Source: Entonaema liquescens (taxonomy: Eukaryota; Ascomycota; Sordariomycetes; Xylariales; Xylariaceae). Taken from it: a stretch of 64,000 bases of DNA. Of the stretch, positions 12,301-24,380 are shown in pieces; the stretch's first letter is position 1; each line of letters begins with the position of its first letter. The notes below the pieces were generated by a model, which did not search any database, was not told the DNA's origin, and saw only the letters and a program-made list of their open reading frames with translations. The stretch lies in contig CADCSX010000006.1 in assembly GCA_902805475.1 (NCBI GenBank), positions 1,798,001 through 1,862,000 on the forward strand, written 5' to 3'. The translations under genes were made by a program, and so were the position numbers.

Positions 12301-15300
12301 GCTACTGCTCTTAGTCTCTCGAGGTAGTTGGTGACCATCATGCTCGGCGTAACGGTATCCTCGCTAAACCAGACCATACCACAACGACTCACAGTTGCCA
12401 GAGTAGCATACTTCAGCGTCTCGACTTCGAACATGATTCGAACGTTAGGGGGTAGGTTGAGACGCTCACCATTGGGAAGCGTGAGCAGCTTGTTATCGTC
12501 GAGTACACTGTTCAAGTTTTCAACCCATTCTGGATCGACATCACCGTCGAAGACAATCCAATGACGCTTCGAGTCTTCTCCACGAAGGTTGTCAACAATC
12601 TTCCGTAGTATGCTCGTAAAGAGACCGTCAGTCCATTCTCGAGTGGTCGAATCTAAGTTTCCGTATAATGCCTCCTTCGACATGACCTTCGAGTCAATGA
12701 TATGAGAGACACCTTCGACCTTCTCAACCTGTTGGAGTGCATCTAAGAGGAGCCTCCAAGCGGCAGATTTTCCAGTTCCCGAGTTGCCTACCATCATTAC
12801 ACCATGATGGATATTTTGAATCTGGTAAAGTTGGAGGACCTTGGTCATCCAAATATCATTAACCACAAGGTGTCTCTCCGCTGCTAGACGACGAATTGCA
12901 TCTTCTAATTCTACCAAATTGGCCGGGACATATTGAACGCCAGGGAAGCATTCGCTTTCAATGGACATCATGATCTCAACATCGTTCCGGATCAGCTTCG
13001 GAGCTATGGTTTCTCGAACACTTTGCACAATAATCTCGGGCTCCACAACTTCCTCAGCGCCGATGTTGCCACCATTACTAGTAAGTCGGGCACGTTTTAG
13101 ACCACCAGAACTGACGAGTACACTCTTCAGAGCACGTAGACCAAAATCGTAGTGCGCCTGCTTAGACAGTTTTGCCGAGCACTGGTCAAAGAATGGAACC
13201 GTCTGCTTCGAGAGCTGCTTCGCTTGGTTGAATCCTTGAGAGTAGAGCATGACTTCAGCAATAAGTTCTTTATCCGGCTTCGACATGGCTACACTGCGGA
13301 ATAACTTCTTCAGATTGTCCGGCAAGTTAGAACGGCCCGCATAGCCTGGATTCATTGTAATAAAGATGCCCGTATTGGCATTGACATGAAGCTGCCGCCC
13401 AACTAGTTCGATTTGGGCCTTATCATCTTCGACACCTTGCTTAAGACCAAGCTGGATGTTCTGGATCTGCTGTGATACGGCAGAGAGAATCCTCTCCTCC
13501 AAACGATTGAACTCATCGAAACAACCCCACGCTCCGACTTGGCAAATACCAAGAAAAATTCTACCCATCGCCTGGAAATCAAAGGTGTCGTCACAACAGA
13601 ACACCAGAGTGAAGCGACCCAATTGGACACCAAGCGCTTTGACTGACTCTGTCTTTCCAGTACCGGCAGGTCCGTAAGGCGAGCCGCCAAGCCGTTGGCA
13701 GAGAGCTTGAGTGAGGGTTCCGAAGCAGCGGTCGGTAAGAGGAGTCCGAACCAGTCTGTCAGGAACACCTAGGTATTCGAAACCATAGTTCAGTTTGGCG
13801 TTGGCCATCTTGATATGCAGACGCTGTAGGAAATCTCCTTCAGGGGCGTATACATATCGCATCTGCAGCAGCCAGAAGTAATGTGTCGGGGTAGTTGCGT
13901 TGAATTTTACCAGTTTTTCAATTACATCTCGCTGGTGCACGCATTCCGTAATAAGGGCTTCACATTTCTTCCTCTGTATTACCTCCAGATCTCCGAGAAC
14001 GGTCTCGGCTAGGAGTCTCAGGACCCCTACTTCTCGGTCGAAGAGGGATTGTAGCGTACTACCTCCGTTGTTCAACGACTGCTCTACTGCTGTAGTCCAA
14101 ACCACTTGGGTAGCAAGTACGACGATTTGACTCGGGAAGTTATTCATAAAATCATTCATCGCACTCTGGCTGATCTCCTCCGATTCAAATATGGGTGTAT
14201 ATGCCTCGACGGCTTCGGCGAGAAGTTCAGCCAGGGTAGCTTTCATGCCATTCTCAAGCAGAGCGAGCCAATCGTTGATTTTGGGGACTTTAACGAGTGA
14301 AATCTCTTTCTTTAGGTGCACAGCCTCGCCCTCCTTGGAAGTGAAACCAGTAATGACCGATTCCTCGTCCATGATAAGCCCGTTCAAGCCAGCAAACATC
14401 TTCTTGAAGTGCTTAGCAATACGCAATGTGTCGTTACTATTACCGATCATTTCCAGGAGATCCTCGTCACCGACAAAATAGAAGCGAGGGAACGATACTC
14501 TTTCCTTTTCGAGATATTCGCCAAGTGCCTTCTGTATCTTGTTGAGCAGCTCAGCAAGACGTTCCAGAGACTTTTGAACCCCAGTAATGCCCAAGACGTC
14601 CATTACCATCGGTTGTTTGTAGACTTTCTTCATTACGGTCATGAACTCGCTATTGATGTTTTGAAACCTTGATGATTCGATGGGTAATAGATGCTTGATA
14701 TCGGCATTTCCGGTAAAGACGCCTTCCAAGTAGACCCATTGGCGTTGGACATCGATCCAGACATCGAACAGTACATGGACACGATTCAGCTTATCTTCCC
14801 AAGAAGATGCCTCTTCTTCAAACTCTTTATAGTATGGCGAATGTTTCATTGCCTGTAGTGAGTTAAGATTCTCACTGCACTTAGCAAAAAGGTCATCCCA
14901 ACCGCGAATAAGACGGCATTTGTTCTGATACGGCACGAGGTCTAGCTGATAGTTGTTCCAGGTTTCCTTCACTTGCTTCAAGAACTCCTCTAGTGCCATT
15001 TCACCCTGAGCTTGAGTGATGATATCTCGTACAATCACTTCTGTAGCAACAAGGTTGAGGTCCCAAACATCTCCGAGTGTCATAGAGACAGGCGAATACC
15101 GCCGTCCAGGTTTAATGTCTTTCCAGATCTTAGTCCAGTGTCGATCTCGAATAGCCTCCGACTTCAAGTCATTTAGTAGACTGTTCACTTTCAAAAGCTG
15201 GCGGAGAATGTTCTGGACATGCTCAAAAGCAGCATATTGTCGCATTCTGCTCGGCATCTCCTTTGTCATCTTGATGAGGCCATCAATGCTGCTTCTGATC

Positions 15301-18300
15301 TTTCTTGGTTGAACACTACTCCATAGAATTTCACGGAGCTCGTTCAAGCTCTTCCAGATCGTTGACAACCCGGCCCAGACGGATTTGAAATCCTGCACCT
15401 CCTCCAGGATAATTGAAAGAGATGATTCAGGACTCGCTGGAAGATCAAGTGCTTCCTTGGCTTTAGATACCATGTCTGATTCCTCTTGCAGTTTGGTGAT
15501 GCGGGTTTCGAAGGAGGCGAGGGTTGCGGACGCAACATCGGGTGCAATCGTCCCCGAGACCGGCTTCTCACCATTCCATTCTGTGGCAATGTCTGCAATC
15601 TTATCCATAACAACCTTATCCTCTGCTATTATCTTTGCCTTGAGAGCGTCGGTCTGGTCTTGGACGATCTTTGCCTTCCTATTTAGGAGTTCATTGAGCG
15701 CCTCCCAAGTTGAATCAACCTGCTGGACATCTACCCAGTCGTTTGGGAAATTGTACCGGTTCCGGACGAGGGTAGACTGTCCTTGACGGAAAGTCTCAAC
15801 CTCCGGAGCCCAAGCCTTGACTCTACGCTTGCAGCTTTGGACAATCGTGATGAACTGGACTGCTTGCGCGGTAGACGTGGCTTCAAGGCTCTGCCCTTCC
15901 AAGTCTCTTCGAGCCTTTTCTATCTCGGCATTGACTTCCCTCATACGAGTCCCAAGCCTTGCAGCGAATTTCACCAATATCTCCTGTTGCCATTGGTCAT
16001 ACTTAGAATTGACCTTCATTTGTACTTGTTCGTAGTCGATTGTAATATGGCCAAACGAACGGCTAACTTCGGTAGTGTCGAAGGTTGCACGAGACTTTCG
16101 GATTTCTTGTAGTAACTGCAGCCATTTGGAAAGCTCATCACCTAAGAGTTCGTAGACCTGTTCAGATTGCAAGTCCCAAAGGGACTGGAACTGAAGCCAT
16201 TTATCAACATACTCTCCAATTCCCTGTAGCTTTGTCTCTACCGAAGTATAAACTCTACTAAGTATATCGGTACAATCACTAGGAAGATCATTGAAGCGGG
16301 CTTCCTCTTGGACGACAGTACTTAAGGTCAAGCTCATTTGGTATCTAGAGGCCTTGATCTTGGGTAGGTTACAGACAATACCAATCCAGTTATGCAAGTG
16401 TAAGAACCAGCTAGCTCTTGCAAACTCGAGTGGCGGATCTAGGTAGATGACCTGATTTCTCATGGTAATTTCATGGATCAAGTGCTTCATAAGGGGCGCA
16501 TCCGACTTGAGAGGTTCACCGGACGGAGCAAGCCGCTTTCTCCGACTGTTCTCAATTCGCTCAATGGGCGTATCGTCTTCAAAGGCCTCAATCCACGCTG
16601 AGACCGCGTGCTGAAGACGGGTAAGCAAGGTGAGCTTAATCCGTTCATTCATCTTCTCCACCCAGAAGCCAAGGTTGACATATTGCTCAAGGTTAAGTTG
16701 ATCAACGGCCGCCTGGATAACCTGGAGGCGCGTTTCGAATTCTGAGGCCTCATACGGGCAAGTTACCAGCTCTGTTAAGGCCTTTTGAACGTTCATATGT
16801 ATATTTGCGAGAGTGGCTGTCTTTGCTTGAAGAAGAGAAGCAGCAGCAGCAAATTCCCTGACAAACAAGACATGCTTCGTCTCGCTGCTCCGTCCAATTG
16901 TATGATCAAGGGTGCCATTGGCAAGGGTCGGCTTCTGATACGATTCCCAAGTGTTCACAAATGTTTCCCACTTCAAGGGTACACCCTTGGCGATCAGGGC
17001 ATGAACTTCATTTTGGTAGCCACTTAGTAGTATAGAAACCTCGGGTAGTTCCGAGATTTGCCTAGTTGTCTGAGTAAAAGTTCTTACACTTTCCATCAGA
17101 CTAACGGCGTATGGATACACCCTCTTAGCGTCCTTCGCAGTGTTACTTACGGCGTGAGGGACGTTGAAATTTTGCCAGCCAAGGTTACGAGTCTCTTTGA
17201 ATAACGCGATAATCTGGGCATCGAAGTTCACTGAGAGATCTAGCGCATTATTCGCTGCTCTGATCTTATTGATGTTGAAGAGCCGACCAGATATCGAAAT
17301 ATGCCTACGCTGGACATCTTCGACCCAGGCCTTATAGATTGCTTGCGTGTTCAGTTTCTTTCTGAAGAGTTCACTCTCAGTCTGCAGCTTTTGGCCTTCG
17401 GTGTGAAGGGCCCAGTCAGTACCCAAAATATCCTCAACCTTCTTCATATAGTTATCAAGTTGACGCTCGATCTGGCGTGCCCAAATGATGGCACCGGAGA
17501 CAGGCGGCAAATCATGCAGCTGGGCCATGGCGTGGGCCTCCGAGTGACCATATTGCTGTTTAAAGCGCTCATGGAGCCCCGAAATGGCTTGTTTCACATT
17601 ATCAATGAGCTGATTCTGATACTCGGCGATGGCACCCCGAATCTTGGGACGTACAAAGAGGGCATTGAACTGAGAGAAAACACGAAACATTTCATTTGCG
17701 TTCTTTGCTGTTGCGAGGCGATCACGCAACCGAGCAATAATGGAATTTTCTACTCGTGATGTACGCTCATTGTAAGTGTTTTCTGCTTTGACCCATCTTT
17801 GGGTACCTTCGGGAGAAACATCGAGAAGGTCGACATTCTTCAATGCTTCCCAAGCTTGTTGAACCTCTTCGACAGCGTCTACGTCACCTATCTCTTCAAC
17901 AAGGGCAACGCCATTGGTCGTTGTCTCTTCGGGAATACCGTTAGCTGTAGTCCTGGGCCCGAGGACATTAATGATCGTCCTTTGCAGCTGCTCATGGTTA
18001 TCTCGGAAGTTATCGATATACTTCAGCCGAGCCTGCAACTCGCTATGCTTCGGGTTGACTTTGATCGGAATGAATCTTTCTTGCCTTCTACGAGTCGTCT
18101 CTCGAGCAATATTAGTGAAATCTTTGATCTGAGCGTCCCAAGATTTGAAGATTTCATCGGCAGTGGTCATAAGAGTCTTAAAATCCTTATAATCCAGATC
18201 AACCAGCTCAGAGCCCGGAAGAAGGCGATGCATAACCTCTTCAAGATCCGCCGAGATAGCTTCGACCAAATGTAAGGTTCGTGCGATGGGATAGTTGCTG

Positions 18301-19557
18301 AACCTCATCTTCTTGTTCATATGATTGAAGATTTGGCCTATGGCATCCTGGACCTTGGGCAACGAAGTCGCAGACAGCAATTCATCGAGAGGGAAATCCC
18401 GCATGAGTTGGTTGTACTTCTGCACCATTTCCATAGCCTCCTTCAAGCCAGTGTCAGCGGTAAAACTAACGGTCGCCTGAAAACGCTTCGCATGCTTCAG
18501 AATTTCCAAAGTCAATGTGACACCTTCGCTCCTCAACTGAGCTTCGATTCCTTCCAATGCGGACTCCATTGACAACCAAAAATTGATCTCCTGCGTTGCC
18601 GTCCTGGTTACAGGGTCTCGGGTGAGTTTCGTAATCGTCTGTATTGATTTAATCCAACTATTTACTGTCGACTGCAAGTTGTTCATAAAGGTACTCTCCG
18701 AAAGGAGCTTAGCATCTATCATATCAGTTGTCGGCCGCGTATTGCGTGCTGCAGCATCATCCAATACCCCCTGGACAATCGGATGAAATGAGAGAGATAA
18801 CTCTGGGATCTCGACATTCTGCTGGAGGTGAAGCAAGCTCAGTTCAAGCTCCGTCATACGCTTCTTCGTTACAGGAATACCCGTCTTCGCATCGACATCC
18901 GCCCGGTTTCTAGCTCCATTTGCAGCCTGCGAGGTCTTGGTATTGGCATCGAAATAGGGCGCCAGCGCATTATGAAGAATAGAGTGGAGTATTTCAAAGG
19001 GAGAAGCAGTAGGACCCTGTTCGCTAACGAGATTAGCAAGCGAGGCGGTGCCGGGTAGCGTTTGTATCTGGATTTGAGATGATAACGGTAGCGAGGAGTC
19101 GAGCGCCTGGGGGCGTTTAAGAAGTGCGAGGTAGGCTATCGTCGTTGGGGAAGAAGATATCTCAGACGTAATTGTGTACGTGTACGTGACTGGAACTATA
19201 ACAAAGTCTTAGCAAGAAATACTATTTTAGATATAGGCGATCATGATGAGCCTTCGTACCACTATCGGTAGGACCGTCAGGGATGCCATCCGACGGCTTC
19301 ACATCTTTCTGGATATACAGGGCCACCTGGGCATCGGTCGCAAAGCGACTACACCTTTGGACCGTATCATCATAGTTTGATTTCGAAAGAAGGTTGCCGG
19401 GTCGCTCCAGCTCGCTACGGGTAGCGCCGAGAGCAATAGTGACCACCGATGCTAAATAGTCCACCACCAGAGCTGGATCTATCATGACAAAAGGGGAGGG
19501 TGATAATCCATTCGCACTAGAGCCTTGTAGGCCCAAAGGAGAAGCCACAGCCTCCAT
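6383..19557 (-). CDS. nudA: cytoplasmic dynein heavy chain
   Basis: Three exons, complement(6383..6838, 6894..19195, 19260..19557), encode 4351 residues, the usual length for fungal cytoplasmic dynein heavy chain (A. nidulans NudA, N. crassa Ro-1). The protein is the minus-end-directed microtubule motor used for nuclear migration and endosome transport. From N to C: tail for dimerisation and intermediate-chain binding, linker, then the AAA+ ring with P-loops GPAGTGKTES (AAA1, near residue 1941), GNSGTGKSA (AAA2, near 2234), GPPGSGKTM (AAA3, near 2599) and GVSGSGKTT (AAA4, near 2943). The stalk coiled coil begins near 3175, the microtubule-binding tip lies near 3320-3415, and the returning helix, AAA5/AAA6 and C-terminal domain follow. 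The middle exon is a single uninterrupted 12.3-kb frame. Introns sit only at the two ends: 64 bp near the start and 55 bp near the C-terminus. The ATG at 19557 gives the expected N-terminus. No frame damage is seen. Confidence 0.98.
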
Positions 19558-21725
19558 CGTGGCAATAACACTTTAGCGATCGATCGACTTGTATAAGGCC
19601 GGTGGCATCTCTTGGTATATTAGAGGACGTTGTCGGTTTGTGGTCTCAGGAGATGCGTGAAGTTCGAGTAGAAATTAAAAGATATCTATGCGGATTAGGT
19701 GAGTTTATCGAAAAAAGGACAGAGGCGAAAGGAGCGTGGGTTCCGTAAAGAGTGTGTCTTTGCCACGTTGCCCGACCTAATATCGTCGTCGATTATAATT
19801 TCGTGAGGTGGTGATATAATTATGAAAAAGAAGGTATATTGTGAAGTTGCTACCAGTCATCAACTATTTCACATTCTACGCGAACTACGCCAACCGGTCG
19901 CGACTAACAGATGCAGAATATGGGAGGGGGGATAATTCCTACCTATTTAATCGGTGCCGCTTTTAATTGGACCGTTTGTCCTCATGGCGTGGGGCTAGCA
20001 ACGAGCAGCAACGAGCAGCAACGAGCTGCCACGACTACTGGTCCATGGCTGGGACGCTTATATGGCTACATACCTATGTACCTTACGCATGTACCCACGT
20101 ACATCATGCACCTGATCTAAAGAAGTTTTAGTCAATTCTTCCACAAGAACCCCTGAGAACCCCTGAAACAAGGCCCTTTTAAGCCTTTGTATAAAGTATC
20201 TCAGAGATCACATCTTTAAATCAAAACGTACCTACCTATATAACACACAGCCATTTGGCTAGATATTTGGCATGTAGGAGACTAGGATATTTTATTTTAT
20301 GTTTACCTATAACTCTACCGCATTTTCCGTAGATATTTATACTTATTACATGGTAATAACTAACTAATACATAGAACTACTTAATGCGTTTATTAATGTA
20401 CGACTGTGTAATTATATTACTCCTAATGACGAATTGCCAAAGCTCAAAGTCCTATAAACTCTGTACCTATTAGAATACAAAGCAGCACTGAGAAAGTAGA
20501 GATATGTCTAAGAAGAAATATCACAGCAAAACTTTTAGACTAACTAATGGCACGCTTAACTGCCCATACTAAATGTTAACAGCGGAACTCATGCATAGAC
20601 TCTAAAAGCCAAGGTTTAAAGAAGAACTCGTAGCGATCGTCTATCTATTAAGATGTTAGATAAGACATCTAGAACAAACAATAGGTATTTTCAGTGTAGG
20701 AACTTAGGCCTAGGCTTCCTGAAACAGTGAGGCTCTTCCTACACCTCTCGGATTTACTTTGTAGGAACTCGACGTAACTATAAAACGAAGAAAATGGGAT
20801 CCGTCTTGATGAACGTAACTTATAAACTCCTGAATCTATTGTTATAATATTGGATTATCTTTAACCTTGTAAGCCTTCCTTTGTTGCTTTAATCTTTCCA
20901 GCCAACCTCTCCGGAGTTACATCAACTTGGGTAGACAAGTATTTCCAAACTCCTCGATAGAGTAACATTGTATATAGACGACCACTCTTCCGCCCCAACA
21001 AATCGGAGTTCCATTTCGCCAAGACGGAACTCCATCCTCGACTATGAAAGTGCTCCCGTGTAAGACTTTGGTATTGGTTCTTGATATTATCTATGAAGGC
21101 ATTTTAGTTATAGATCATGGACGGGTTTGGCCGATATAGCATAGTGATATAATGACAAAATATCATAGCTATTCTATTCCAGTGAGGTACGCAAGTACAT
21201 TTAAGTATTCCAATTCCACCTCGATTAAGCTGACTATTGTTTTTATTCAAATCGAATAACACACGAAACCTAAGGCTTCTTACCTGACCGTAAACATTCT
21301 CTCATTATTACAATCAATGATACTATATGTATACCACCGTATCGTATTATATCACTACGAAATGGTACAGATAAAAGTATCTATAGATTTAAGGAATAGG
21401 ACGGCACGCACGATAAGTCATGATGGAACTATCTTAATCCGTATTTGTCTTCATTGAATCCACCCTCCGTGTCAATACGCCCCAAGTCTATATTTTCCAT
21501 TTCCAGTATTGGCATACCTTGCGGTTCCTAATCATCAGATCAGATGCAAAGTTGACATCCCGCTGTATCCCCTCGTGAACAAACCGCAAATCCAATATAA
21601 CTCCAGAACCCCGTTGTATGCCACCCGTCCCAATCGTAGCCCTCATGACGCCGATGCTTTCCTCGAAACGAACCAGATCCCATCCATGCGTGTCTCATTT
21701 TAAAATCCGTTTTAACCATGTCCCT
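19558..21725. other. 2.2-kb AT-rich intergenic region
   Basis: Contains the dynein promoter/leader and the 3' flank of the AFT/FAR1-type gene. I see a short decamer repeat at 20001-20025, a near-repeat GAACCCCTGA around 20148-20165, and long A/T-rich sequence with TACCTA-type words. No coding or RNA gene is supported. Confidence 0.5.
20001..20025. repeat. short tandem decamer (ACGAGCAGCA)
   Basis: Two and a half copies of the ten-base unit ACGAGCAGCA in tandem, in non-coding sequence 5' of the dynein gene. No function is apparent. Confidence 0.8.
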
Positions 21726-23572
21726 CTAGTTATTTGAGGCGCCTGCTCCACCGTTGACCCCGCCAGTGTCGTTCAGTCTCTCCCTCTGTACCATAACCCG
21801 TTCATTACATATGTCGATAAACATCTCGAATTTCTCGATCATTTTATCCTTCTCACGCAACTTCTCCCTTAGCTCTTCCAGTTCTTTCCTGCTATCTTCC
21901 TTTACCCGAGTAAGTTCTTCCTTCGCCCGAGCGAGCTCTCGCCTAAGGTCTGACCGTATCCGTTCCTCGGCAGACGGGGCTGGCTTACTATATATTGCCG
22001 GCCGCTGTTCTGCAATGCCTGCCTCCACTTTTTGCGGGTTTCGATTTATCGCAGCACGCGCATTGTAAATATCTCTGGGGAGGAGCGGTACGTGCGGGTT
22101 CTGCTGTTGCAGAATTTCGAGGGTTTGAGTGACGCCAATACCTAAAATAAGTCAATACGATAGACACGATGCTTTAGAGCCTAAGCTTACCAGATTCCTT
22201 TAAGTTTTTAACGGCAGCAACCATCTCGCTATCTAATTTCCTCGCAGCTGGGTGGAGGAGAGGGCTCTCGCTAGGGCCATGATTATGATGGAGGTGGGTT
22301 TGGTCGGGACGATAGCGAATCGTCCACTGCGTTCTCTGTTCGATGGCGAAAAATCCAAATTGGCAGTTACACTTGCGAGAAGACGTCTTCCTTTTCCTAT
22401 TTTCAGGGCTTACCCGGCTTGGAGGCTTCCCAGCACGGTCACATACGAAGAGAACCTTCTTTAGACCCGGAACGGTCTTTTTAGACCGACCAATAACTAC
22501 AGCATATCCCACTGATGTGCAATACGCCAGCACGTGCTTGTGAACAGCTTCAAGGCTAGGAAAACTACCCCCCTCAGGCGGAGCCGACATCATCGTACCC
22601 ATTGGTGTCCTCGGTACGAAGGGTGTCCCTTCGATGAGCTTAGGCGAAATGTGGCTGTCCCCTCCCCTCCTCCCCTTGGCTATCCATATCCATATCGTCA
22701 TGATGCTGAGCTTCCTGTGGCGTGACGCTTGGTTCCGGTCGAGGGGCTGGCGGCGGTTGGCTCTGCGGTTGGCTCTGCGGTTGAGGGGTCGGCTGAGGCT
22801 GCAACGGCGGCGGAGGTTGTTGATGAACTTGAGGTAGGGGCTGAGGGAGGGCCTGCTGATGTACTTGGGGATGTGCCTGCGGATGTGCCTGGGGGTGGGC
22901 TTGCGGATGGGCTTGCGGGTGAGGTTGATGATGCGGAGGGTTCGAAGGTATTAAGTTGCTATCGTTCGGCTGAACCGGCGGGGTTGGTTGAACCTGCTGG
23001 ACAGGTTGCGGCTGGACTTGTTGCTGTATCGACTGAGGGTGCGGCATCTGTAGAACCGGTTGAGGTACCGACTGGGGCACCTGCTGAACGGATTGGACAG
23101 GCTGGTTCATAGCTTGCTGGAGATATGCCATTGTGGTTGCAGGTCCCGGTTGCGATTGCATCTGACGCTGTTGAGTGCCCCGTTGGTGCTGAGAGTGCTG
23201 GGAATGCTGGTGCTGGTGCTGGCGAACGACCTGTACAGCAGCTTGGGCATGCTGGGCATGCTGCTGGGCGGCCTGAGCCGAGGCGTGTCTCGAGTTGCCA
23301 TTTGGCAAGTTAGGTACACTGGCGACGTTGGGTACCGGAGACGGGGTGGTGCTCTGGAAAAGATGTTGCGGGTAGGCGGCCTGCGGGGGTTGCTGGGGAG
23401 TATATTGAGCGGGCTGGTACGGGGATTGGTGTTGCTGAGGCGTGGGAGAAGGTTTCGGCGGCGTGGACGAGTGCGAAGATGGATATCCGCGTCTGCTAAG
23501 TCCGTTGACCTGCGGGAAGGTCAAGCCCGGATGGGTGTGGGAGCTGGGCCCGGGTTGGCCCAAGGCGGACAT
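21726..23572 (-). CDS. Gln/Pro-rich protein with AFT/FAR1-type DNA-binding domain (frameshift present)
   Basis: Two exons, complement(21726..22141, 22191..23572), would give about 598 residues if one extra base is ignored. Residues 1-300 are Gln/Pro/His-rich (MSALGQPGPSSHTHPG start), including a run of HPQA repeats, like a transactivation region. Then comes a compact Cys/His domain: LFVCDRAG, a KRKTSSRKCNCQFGFFA stretch and THLHHNHGPS, the C-x-C/H-x-H spacing of WRKY-GCM1-fold domains (Aft1-like, FAR1-like). A conserved PHVPLLPRDIYNARAAI segment and a C-terminal coiled coil (about 50 residues, Glu/Lys/Arg-rich) follow. The frame of the Gln/Pro part reaches a stop at 22640-22642, while the domain frame is one base off; no GT donor lies nearby. 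The protein is inferred to be a transcription factor; its targets are unknown. The start at 23572 is the first ATG of the long frame. Confidence 0.78.
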
Positions 23573-24040
23573 GACGGAGGGAAGGAAAGCCGTGGGAACA
23601 AACAATACAATACAAACGCTCGAGACTAATAGACAAGAAGGCGAAAGGAAGATTTCGGGAGGACCAGGAGGACCCAGAATACAACGACAGCGAGCCTAGC
23701 ACTAACGAACTAGGATAGGAACGATGTGATGTCAACCCTGGCCGTTTGGTAGATACAATATGTAGGGTATGGTATGTAAGGTAAGGTAGGGGATATAGAA
23801 AAATGTGGCGGGTGTGGAAATATCACAACACGATCAACATGATAAGGCTTCGAGGCTTCATCAGGGCTCACCAGGGCTTACCAGGCTGGCAGGTTGGTAG
23901 AACTGGCAGGGGGGGTGGAAGGGTTATGAGAGGGTTAAGATTACTGGTAGACACGGGTGTGGTTGAAGAGAATTGAGAATTTTGGTGGTGGATTTGCAGT
24001 TGATTTCGGGTCTCATCAGCGGGAAAGAGACCTGGATTTG

Positions 24041-24105
24041 GTGGGAGTAGCGGAAGTAGCGGGAGTAGTGGGAGTAGTGGGAGTGCAGATTTGGTGGGAG
24101 TGGAT
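24041..24105. repeat. GGGAGTAG-type minisatellite
   Basis: Five or so imperfect copies of a nine-base GTGGGAGTA/GCGGGAGTA unit in tandem, in non-coding DNA upstream of the AFT/FAR1-type gene. Confidence 0.7.
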
Positions 24106-24361
24106 GAAAGATCGATCTACTTTGTTCTTGTTTCGAGGCGCACTAAGCTGAACCGAGTTAAAACAGGGAAGGAGAAATCGAGGAAACAGCGAAACGGCGC
24201 GCGCTAGGGGGGTGGGAAAGAGGGTGAGAAAAATAAGAAAATGCAACAAGCCCTCGCCAAGGAAAGGACAACACAAAATCCCAAATATTTCTTATATTTC
24301 TTGTACTTTGTTGTTATTTAGTTATTTTTGTTTTTGTTTTTTTTCTTTTGCTACGACTAGA

Positions 24362-24380
24362 GGAGAGAGAGAGAGAGAGA
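24362..24380. repeat. GA dinucleotide microsatellite
   Basis: About nine consecutive GA units. A similar CT tract lies near 28085-28104 and another GA tract near 44154-44170. Confidence 0.85.

Noticed and set aside
7405..18913. many plus-strand frames opposite the dynein gene
   Set aside because: They are shadows of the long minus-strand coding frame; none shows independent protein character.
22729..23629. two overlapping Val/Gly/Arg-rich plus-strand frames
   Set aside because: They are the antisense of the CAG/CCG-rich Gln/Pro coding region and have no domain character.
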